Shown here one piece after another: positions 1 to 5,819 of a stretch of DNA of 21,933 bases. The DNA is from a virus, in the IMG/VR virus record IMGVR_UViG_3300010375_000587, positions 1 through 21,933 of that record; one strand, given 5' to 3'. The notes under the pieces were generated by a model, which did not search any database, was not told the origin of the DNA, and was given only the letters and a program-made list of their open reading frames with translations. How positions within the stretch are numbered: the stretch's first letter is position 1; the number at the start of each line of letters is the position of its first letter. A program made the translations under genes and the position numbers.

Positions 1-936
1 TTACCGCCCGGCTGCCTGAGCAACGGATCGCATCGGCATGGTTGTTCGGCAAGTCGGATAGTTGACACATCCCCAGAACGGCAGGCCGCCCTGGCGCGGC
101 GCTCGCTCGGTCAGCTTGATGCCGCAATTGACGCAGGTGGGACGCCAGTACTCCCCATCGAATGCGACATCGAGAAGCCTTTGCTGCTGTTCCTGCGTTC
201 GCGTCGCAATCAAGGACAGCAGGCCGTCGACGTCCAGCAGGTTGATGCTGTTCGCTCTCCCGAATGTCACGGCGTCCGGCGTGAAAGTCGACGTCGTGGC
301 GAACTGCCCGCGCTTGACATTGCGAGAGGCCATGACGCCGCGCAACTCACGGATCTTGTCGACGCCGACCCGCTTACCCTGCCAGTGCTTGCATTGAACG
401 ATGCTGACGGGCTCGCCGTCGGGCTGGGACTTCGAAAAGAGCCAGATGTCGACGCCGCCATCGGCGCCGTGCGATTGCGAACGGGTCTCGAAGCCGGCCT
501 GAGCGAACAGGGCCTCCACCAAGGCCTCGAAGCGCCGCCATTCGATCACCGCGAAAACGGGCGGACCCCATGTTGTCGGGCGCGACGGTGCTACGCTGGT
601 CGCATGCCGCTGGGGAAATGGGTCGATCATCACTGGCTCGATGCGCTCAACCGGGGGCGGCGGCCGATCCGGGCGTGCCACCGGTCTTGATTGAACGGCA
701 GCCTGCGCCTCGTTGCGGGGCGTCATCGAAGGTGTCTTCTTGCGTAGAACCAAGGCCGTTACGCCGCAACCGAGCAGCAACAGCCATCCGATGTTCGACA
801 GAGGTCGAATACCGGCGGCAATCGGCGATGTACCGAGAAGGTGAGGCAGAAGCACGAATGCGAGACCGAGTACCGCTCCCTTAATGACGGCCTCCTGGAG
901 GCGCTGCTGTGCGTTCTTCTTGGACCGTCTGGCCAT
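1..936 (-). CDS. Membrane-anchored Mrr-family restriction endonuclease with C-terminal zinc ribbon
   Basis: A 311-residue protein. The ATG at 934-936 is chosen because AAGGAGG lies five bases upstream on the minus strand; a longer reading from 963 has no such site. Two hydrophobic stretches (about residues 18-35 and 48-65) look like a membrane hairpin, followed by a proline-rich linker (70-125). Residues about 132-245 form the Mrr-like nuclease core: the FEALVEALF helix with Glu, then GGVDI with Asp163, then QCK (Gln181, Lys183), the usual D...QxK metal-binding site of this fold. The C-terminus has Cys268, Cys271, Cys290 and Cys296 in a topoisomerase-type zinc ribbon (GC-VNYPTC). Mrr relatives cut modified or foreign DNA; the role here is inferred. 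The stop codon is at the window edge. The gene is divergent from the phospholipase D-like gene. Confidence in the fold is high; the target is unknown. Confidence 0.87.
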   Translation of the reverse strand: MARRSKKNAQQRLQEAVIKGAVLGLAFVLLPHLLGTSPIAAGIRPLSNIGWLLLLGCGVTALVLRKKTPSMTPRNEAQAAVQSRPVARPDRPPPPVERIEPVMIDPFPQRHATSVAPSRPTTWGPPVFAVIEWRRFEALVEALFAQAGFETRSQSHGADGGVDIWLFSKSQPDGEPVSIVQCKHWQGKRVGVDKIRELRGVMASRNVKRGQFATTSTFTPDAVTFGRANSINLLDVDGLLSLIATRTQEQQQRLLDVAFDGEYWRPTCVNCGIKLTERAPRQGGLPFWGCVNYPTCRTTMPMRSVAQAAGR

Positions 937-1118
937 GTCGCCCTCCTTACGCGCGCCGATCATAGACGCGCCGAACCCTCAGGGACGCGGGACGGCTTCA
1001 CGGTTTGCAGGGTGCAGATCTCGTCGGCGAGGTGGGTGTCGCGTTGATTCCCACGCGACGCCGTCGCCATCGATTGCTCGGCCAGCCAGCGGGCGCAAAT
1101 AGCTTGTTAGGCTTGGCC
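937..1118. promoter_or_regulatory. Divergent intergenic region with a 7-bp inverted repeat
   Basis: This 182-bp gap separates two divergent genes, so it should hold both promoters, but I see no clear -35/-10 pair. A perfect inverted repeat GTCGCGT (1038-1044) / ACGCGAC (1053-1059) with an 8-base spacer could be an operator or a small hairpin. GTTAGGC at 1107-1113 resembles an integron attC half-site, but no partner was found. Confidence 0.3.
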
Positions 1119-1706
1119 ATGAACTTTGAATCACACAGGCTTCCCTTCTCTTCGGTCCGGCGGCCTCACCACCGTCGGTTCCTCTGCCTCATGTCAGCGC
1201 TGATCGTAGGTTGCGCGGCGCCGACGCAAACTGCTCCATCGTCGAAAGACATCGAAGTCGCTTTCTCGCCGGAGGCAGGCTCGGAAGCGCTGGTCGTGAA
1301 AGTGATCGATAGCGCACGGCAATCCGTTCGATTGGCCGGCTACTCGTTCACTTCACCGGCGATCGTTCGTGCTTTGATGGACGCCAGGAAGCGCGGAGTG
1401 GATGTGCAGATACTTGTGGACGACAGAGGCAACCGTGGCAAAGCCAGCCTGTCAGCGATGAACCTTGTCGCCGGCGCTGGTATCCCGATGCGGGTGATCT
1501 CGACGTATGCCATCCATCATGACAAGTACATCGTGGTGGACGGCAAGCACACCGAGACGGGCTCGTTCAACTACAGCCAAGCGGCCGCCCGCACGAACTC
1601 CGAGAACGTGCTCGTGGTCTGGAACAACCCCCAAGTCGCCGCCCGCTATCTCGCGCATTGGGAGAACCGGTGGGCGCAAGGGATAGCCGTCGAGATGAGC
1701 TACTGA
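1119..1706 (+). CDS. Phospholipase D-family (Nuc-type) nuclease, predicted lipoprotein
   Basis: A 195-residue protein if started at the ATG at 1119; upstream in-frame codons lack a signal-like start. The N-terminus has basic residues (RRPHHRR) and a short hydrophobic run ending IVGC, a lipobox with Cys32, so export and lipid anchoring are likely. Residues about 45-190 are a PLD domain with one HKD motif: His134-x-Lys136-x4-Asp141, followed by GSFNYS (148-153). Single-HKD members such as the plasmid pKM101 Nuc endonuclease act as homodimers and cleave DNA or RNA without metal; some relatives act on phospholipids. Length fits the Nuc group plus a signal. If the lipobox is real, the enzyme faces the periplasm and could degrade incoming DNA. 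No good ribosome site is visible before 1119. An alternative start at Met25 would still keep the lipobox. Confidence 0.85.
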   Translation: MNFESHRLPFSSVRRPHHRRFLCLMSALIVGCAAPTQTAPSSKDIEVAFSPEAGSEALVVKVIDSARQSVRLAGYSFTSPAIVRALMDARKRGVDVQILVDDRGNRGKASLSAMNLVAGAGIPMRVISTYAIHHDKYIVVDGKHTETGSFNYSQAAARTNSENVLVVWNNPQVAARYLAHWENRWAQGIAVEMSY

Positions 1707-2011
1707 GATTGCGGCGTCGAAGTGGTGCCCGAAGGGCGTCCCGACACGTCGGAAGAGGCGTGCGGGGGCTGGCGCGTGCTTTCTCATAAACCTTCGTTTT
1801 CGAGAAGGACCTCACCGCAGGCTTCATCAATTCGGGTGATGTCAACTTCGTGGGGAGTCAGGGCATCAAGGCGCGCAGACTGGCGGTCCGGGCGGATCGC
1901 CACTAGGCGATAGTTTTTCTAGAATTGCTTGCCATACAACCTAGCGACGTGACAGGTCGTTACCATCAGCCGCATTATTTAGTCGTTCGGCAACTCTTAG
2001 TAGAGGTGCAT
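1707..2011. other. Intergenic region before the TIR gene, no convincing gene
   Basis: This 305-bp stretch shifts from GC-rich near 1707 to AT-richer by 1910, marking a composition boundary just before the TIR gene. Short open frames on both strands (for example minus strand 1567-1845) have no recognisable content and overlap the PLD gene. The only element I support is a weak candidate promoter near 1949-1978. Confidence 0.5.
1949..1978 (+). promoter_or_regulatory. Candidate promoter for the TIR-OmpA gene
   Basis: GTGACA (1949-1954) matches TTGACA at five of six positions. CATTAT (1973-1978) matches TATAAT at four of six, with an 18-base spacer. Transcription would start about 27 bases before the ATG. 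This is a weak match found by eye. Confidence 0.25.
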
Positions 2012-2995
2012 ATGAGTTTTGACGTCGCCCTTTCATTCGCGGGCGAAGATCGACAACACGCTAGGCAACTCGCCAACGAATTGCGAGCACGGAATATCTC
2101 CGTATTTTATGATGAGCACGAGCAAGCAACGTTATGGGGGAAAAACCTATATACCCATTTATCGAATATCTATCACAACGAAGCTACCTATTGTGTAGTT
2201 TTCTTATCTCGCCACTATGCAGAAAAGCGTTGGACGAATTTCGAACGTGAAACTTCGCAGGCTCGGGCATTTTCCGAGAATAGGGAGTACTTATTGCCGA
2301 TAAGATTGGATGACACGGTCATTCCCGGACTGCTCACGACAGTCGCATTTGTTAAATGGCCACCACATAATGCTTCAAGTATCGCCGAGCTGCTTGAAGC
2401 AAAGCTGAAAACGATTCGAAAGCCGCCGGGTACCATTCGAGAGCCGCCTACTACACCTACCAAGCCTGCAGGCGAAAGCAACCAGCCCAGTCAGGGAGGT
2501 GAGAGGGGCGGAGAACGTAAGTCAAGAAATATAATATTTTTGCTCACAGCCATCGCGCTAATTCTTTCCATCTATTTCGTTCCAAAGCTTATCTCTAGAT
2601 ACGCTGAGCATCCACCTGAATCAGCGAATCCCGAAATTCGGCATGACTTAACTACAGAACAAAAAATAGCAATTGACGCATTCATTGCTCAAATTGCCAA
2701 TAAACAAGTGGCACGCATTCTTGTGGACGGCTACACCGATTCATCAAGAGGGCGCGAGTTCAATCTGGCAATTGGCATGAGACGTTCTTATTTGGTTTCA
2801 AACTACTTGAACTTGGCTGGCGTACAAAACGATCTAGTTGAAACTAGCTCCTTTGGCGGCGAAAGAGTTAATAATGGTGACAGTACGCCTGGCCCGCGCC
2901 CTGAGGATAACCTTGTGGCAATTGAAGCACTAGCTGATGTCGAAAGTAGGAGGCTAATAGCGCGAGCAACAATTCGATTTTCAGGAAACGAATAA
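2012..2995 (+). CDS. TIR domain - transmembrane helix - OmpA-like domain protein
   Basis: A 327-residue protein. The ATG at 2012 follows AGAGGT and begins the TIR fold directly; an earlier in-frame ATG at 1925 adds unrelated residues. Residues 1-130 are a bacterial TIR domain: FDVALSFAGEDR, VFYDEHE, LWGKNLYTHL, FLSRHYAEKRWTNFERE, with Glu78 in the catalytic position known from NAD+-cleaving TIRs, then EYLLPIRLDD. A proline-rich linker (136-168) leads to a basic stretch (ERKSRN) and one membrane helix (173-191). Residues about 215-325 look like an OmpA/MotB C-terminal domain: ILVDGYTDSSRGREFNLAIGMRRSYLVSNYL, broken here as ILVDGYTD (Asp243) and Asn251, Arg257/258, the residues that bind peptidoglycan in the family. 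Basic residues before the helix predict TIR inside, OmpA domain in the periplasm. Base composition is AT-richer than the neighbours, suggesting transfer. A defence role is inferred. Confidence 0.85.
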   Translation: MSFDVALSFAGEDRQHARQLANELRARNISVFYDEHEQATLWGKNLYTHLSNIYHNEATYCVVFLSRHYAEKRWTNFERETSQARAFSENREYLLPIRLDDTVIPGLLTTVAFVKWPPHNASSIAELLEAKLKTIRKPPGTIREPPTTPTKPAGESNQPSQGGERGGERKSRNIIFLLTAIALILSIYFVPKLISRYAEHPPESANPEIRHDLTTEQKIAIDAFIAQIANKQVARILVDGYTDSSRGREFNLAIGMRRSYLVSNYLNLAGVQNDLVETSSFGGERVNNGDSTPGPRPEDNLVAIEALADVESRRLIARATIRFSGNE

Positions 2996-3719
2996 GGAGA
3001 TCTTAACGCGCTGCTTGCCTTTCGCGACAGCCTGGCCATCGCCGAGACCCTCGCCGCGCGCGACCCCGACAATGCCGGCTGGCAGCGCGATCTTTCGGTC
3101 AGCCACGAGAAGATCGGCGACGTGCTCGTCGCCCAGGGCGACCTCGCCGGCGCGCTGCTGGCCTTTCGCGACAGCCTGGCCATCGCCGAGACCCTCGCCG
3201 CGCGCGACCCCGGCAACACCGGCTGGCAGCGCGATCTCTCGGTCAGCCACAACAAGATCGGCGACGTGCTCGTCGCCCAGGGGCGACCTCGCCGGCGCGC
3301 TGCAGACCTTTCGCGACAGCCTGGCCATCCGCGAGACCCTCGCCGCGCGGGACCCCGACAATGCCGCCTGGCAGCGCGATCTCTCGGTCAGCCACAACAA
3401 GATCGGCGACGTGCTCGTCGCCCAGGGCGACCTCGCCGGCGCGCTGCTGGCCTTTCGCGACAGCCATGGCCATCGCCGAGACCCTCGCCGCGCGCGACCC
3501 TGGCCACGCCGACTGGCAAGTCGACATTGCGTTTTTTGCTCGAAGCTTGGCATGCTTGTGGGACTACAGCAGGAGGATCGCCGCGCGCACTTACTGAAGG
3601 GGTTGGAGATCCTCTCAAGGGTCAAAGCCACGAACAGGCTCGCCCCGAGGCAGGATTACTGCGCCTGGTTCGAACAAGCGTTGAACGATTTGGACAGGTC
3701 TGCAGTAAGGCATCGATGA
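2996..3719 (+). pseudogene. Broken TPR-type tandem repeat protein (C-terminal remnant)
   Basis: Repeat homology starts immediately after the TIR gene's TAA, in the same frame (GDLNALLAFRDSLAIAE). About 3.5 near-identical 144-bp units follow, beginning at 3017, 3161, 3306 and 3450. Each encodes 48 residues with WQRDLSVSH, KIGDVLVAQGDL and FRDSLAI, a TPR-like helical repeat often found in the tails of signalling and defence proteins. The array is frameshifted: an extra G in the run at 3280-3283, an extra A at 3466, and an indel in the T run at 3532-3537. Reading across these gives a plausible family C-terminus (LLKGLEIL ... LAPRQDYCAWFEQALNDL) ending at 3719. No start codon with a ribosome site is evident. 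It may be the tail of a former TIR-TPR protein whose front was replaced. Sequencing error in homopolymers could explain two of the three shifts. Confidence 0.75.
3017..3530 (+). repeat. Tandem 144-bp repeats, about 3.5 copies
   Basis: Units share long identical runs such as CTTTCGCGACAGCC, GGCAGCGCGATCT and AAGATCGGCGACGTGCTCGT. Spacings between equivalent points are 144, 145 and 144 bases; the 145 reflects the inserted G at 3280-3283. The high DNA-level identity points to recent tandem duplication or gene conversion. Confidence 0.85.
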
Positions 3720-3720
3720 G

Positions 3721-3750
3721 GCTTCTCACAAACGAATGTTTGTGAGAAGC
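3721..3750. terminator. Perfect 13-bp hairpin, possible bidirectional terminator
   Basis: GCTTCTCACAAAC (3721-3733), loop GAAT, GTTTGTGAGAAGC (3738-3750). It sits two bases after the last TPR-remnant stop and downstream of the convergent HEPN gene, the right place to terminate both. There is no T-tract on either side, so it may instead be an RNA-stabilising hairpin or a decayed element end. Confidence 0.45.
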
Positions 3751-3996
3751 GCAGCGCGATCTCCTTTGCCCTCTGTTGGACCTGGGCCGGCCAATCGTCG
3801 GATACCACTCTCGATTGATCATTTCTGTTTTGCCGGCTGCCGCAAGAGTTTCGAGAGCCCCCCTTCAGACGGCATGGCGGGCGTCTCTCTCCCTGCTTTC
3901 CGAATGTCTTCGTGGCGATCCAAAACCGAATTTCGCGCATCAATTCCTGCCTGCCGCAAAACCGACATCCGACACAACCGCGAGCCCAGCAGGCAC
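3751..3996. other. Convergent intergenic stretch, nothing recognised
   Basis: This is 246 bp between the hairpin and the stop of the minus-strand HEPN gene. A minus-strand open frame (3656-3943) contains a protein-like run, VSDDWPAQVQQRAKEIALRF, which could be a leftover gene fragment. It has no start signal and I cannot assign it. Confidence 0.35.
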
Positions 3997-5370
3997 TTAG
4001 ATCTCGGGAGGCGCCGACTCCTTTTGAGGAGGGGAGTCGTGGGTGGACACCGTAAGGGTTGCTGGGAGGGACATAGCAGGGAAGCCGCGAGTTGAGTGAT
4101 CCAGGAAGGGATGCGAGAATTTAATATGAATCAGTAGCAGTAAATAGAACAGGTGCAGACAGCGCAGCATGCTATCAAGACCAGCTTGGATCTCAGCCGT
4201 AGTCTCGCCAGCGATAATCGATCCGCCGTGCGTGGATCGGTTGCGCACAGCCCGCCAAGCGGCCTCAAGCTCCAAACGGAACCAACCTTCAGCCGCCAAT
4301 GCTTTCAAGGCCGCACTGGGAGACTTTCCCTTGATACTTGAGAGCGCCCCACGCCCCCGTTTCTTCATTTGCTCGTCGACCGGAGCGGAAACAAGGTGCT
4401 GCGCCATGGCGTCGGCCGCCGCCTGAACGGCGGGTTCCTCCTGCATTCGGTTTGAGAATAGTTCGCGGAGCATCCGCTCTACGCCGACACCGAGTGGCAG
4501 CGATGACGCTACGAGCCCTTGATCCCAGGCCGCCAGTATGCTGAGCCAGCAGTCGTAGAAGGGACAACTGCCAGCATGCGCGACTTTTGCGTACGCCGCC
4601 ACGAAGGCAACGTGCGAACGATATTGCCGGCTATCAAATGGCGGCCAGATCGTCTTGCCGAGGTGGGCGAGCGGCACAGAGAAGATTCTCGTCGTCTCTA
4701 AGCTTTCACCGCGGCTAATCTGAGAAGAGATCGTCATCTGAGTGCCTGATGCGATTGCAAGGCCCTCAAGCAATCTTGACGCCGCGACTATGTCTACCTC
4801 TTTCACATCATTATGTGCAATAAGCAGGAGGTAGCCTTTGCGTTGGAAGATCGTCACACGGCTACCGTCAGGTGACTCAAGGTTCAGCTTGGTCATCGAG
4901 CTAGAACCGTTCCGCTCCTCCACAGCGTTGCAGGGGATGATGGCGCTCGTGTGTACGACCAACTCGAGGCTGTTGCTCTTACCACCAACAAACGGCGGAC
5001 TACTGCTTGCAATAAATGGCAAGCTCGCTTGCACATCGCTGCCGTCAACCGCCGCATGCACGTTTTCACTTATGGTGAAACGTTCCGACGTCCAAGTGCT
5101 TCCGTTCGGAGCGGTAGCCGTCATCGTGAAGAAGGCGTCATCCGGCAGAAGTTCGCCAGCTTGACCACGTAATTCCAGTGCTTCGCCAAGGGCTACCCGT
5201 TCGGTTGCGAACATTCGTAGTTCCAGCGCGCCATCCGTTCCGCGAACAATGGTTGCTGGCCCAGTTCGCGTCTGTGGTGGGTTTGAATTGGACCGCGTCA
5301 ATACTGCGGTAGGAAATACATATTCCCGATTTGGGCCAATTTGTCCTTCCAGACTCGAAATCGATGCCAT
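3997..5370 (-). CDS. HEPN-motif protein with beta-rich N-terminal half, possibly ApeA-like
   Basis: A 457-residue protein, start taken as the first ATG in the frame (5368-5370); no strong ribosome site is visible. Residues 1-240 are rich in short beta-type segments and polar turns (DGALELRMF, FFTMTATAPNG, STWTSERFTI, SRVTIFQRKGYLLLIAHND) with no membrane span. Residues about 245-420 are predominantly helical, with LGVGVERMLRELF, then AAWRAVRNRSTHG. The six residues 376-381 are R-N-R-S-T-H, the RNxxxH signature of HEPN ribonucleases, followed by a hydrophobic helix (CLHLFYLLLLIHI). A beta-rich front and C-terminal HEPN is the layout of ApeA, an anti-phage HEPN protein, but I cannot confirm homology by eye. 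It would act as an RNA-cleaving abortive effector if the motif is functional. The last 25 residues are low-complexity. It converges with the TIR/TPR region and diverges from the GmrSD-type gene. Confidence 0.65.
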   Translation of the reverse strand: MASISSLEGQIGPNREYVFPTAVLTRSNSNPPQTRTGPATIVRGTDGALELRMFATERVALGEALELRGQAGELLPDDAFFTMTATAPNGSTWTSERFTISENVHAAVDGSDVQASLPFIASSSPPFVGGKSNSLELVVHTSAIIPCNAVEERNGSSSMTKLNLESPDGSRVTIFQRKGYLLLIAHNDVKEVDIVAASRLLEGLAIASGTQMTISSQISRGESLETTRIFSVPLAHLGKTIWPPFDSRQYRSHVAFVAAYAKVAHAGSCPFYDCWLSILAAWDQGLVASSLPLGVGVERMLRELFSNRMQEEPAVQAAADAMAQHLVSAPVDEQMKKRGRGALSSIKGKSPSAALKALAAEGWFRLELEAAWRAVRNRSTHGGSIIAGETTAEIQAGLDSMLRCLHLFYLLLLIHIKFSHPFLDHSTRGFPAMSLPATLTVSTHDSPPQKESAPPEI

Positions 5371-5819
5371 CTTGAGGTGCCTTTTTGTGCTGCTGATTTT
5401 GCGAGTCGCGTTTCCGCATTACTCTGCGATGGAAAGTATGGCGACCAACTGGTTATTTAGGCACTGTGCCGCCTAGCGCTTGACATAAAAAATCGATCCG
5501 AATTTACCAAGGGCGAGTTGCTCGGTCGAATTCTTGCTCGTATCTGAAATGCAGCTGTGACGTGTAGACCGCGTTTTGCCGATTGCCTGCAGAGCGCAAT
5601 CTGACGAGCGTCCTGCGGCACCCACCGCGAGCGTAGCGAGAACGAAACGGCCCTCTCGATCCCTCGATTCCACTGGCTCATCCGCAGAAGTCCCCAGTCC
5701 AATCTGAGAGTACCCTGCGATCGAAATCGATTGATCTGTTGACCCGTGGCAATGTTAACTCGTACGCATGCGATATGCTCGCCGCTACCGACCGCTAGTC
5801 CTACTCTGGAGTTCCCTGC
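5371..5819. other. Divergent intergenic region between HEPN and GmrSD-type genes
   Basis: This 449-bp region should carry promoters for both flanking genes. TTGACA at 5480-5485 and TTGACC at 5739-5744 are possible -35 boxes, neither with a good -10. A minus-strand open frame (5473-5673, 66 codons, ending GKFGSIFYVKR) overlaps a second open frame. It has no visible ribosome site and I recognise neither. No RNA gene or clear repeat seen. Confidence 0.45.

Noticed and set aside
1107-1113. GTTAGGC just before the PLD-family gene, resembling an integron attC core
   Set aside because: No partner RYYYAAC site or paired inner boxes were found upstream, and no attC follows the gene, so a gene cassette is not supported.
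3015-3600. Possible CRISPR array suggested by regular repeats
   Set aside because: The 144-bp units are contiguous coding repeats of TPR type with no variable spacers.
3736-4095. Plus-strand open frame of 119 codons after the hairpin
   Set aside because: It starts inside the hairpin arm, overlaps the end of the HEPN gene, and its composition is not protein-like.
5473-5673. 66-codon minus-strand frame ending GKFGSIFYVKR, whose end resembles an attC-like TCAAGCGCTAGGC
   Set aside because: No ribosome site, another frame overlaps it, and the core GCTAGGC deviates from GTTRRRY; a real gene or cassette end cannot be supported.
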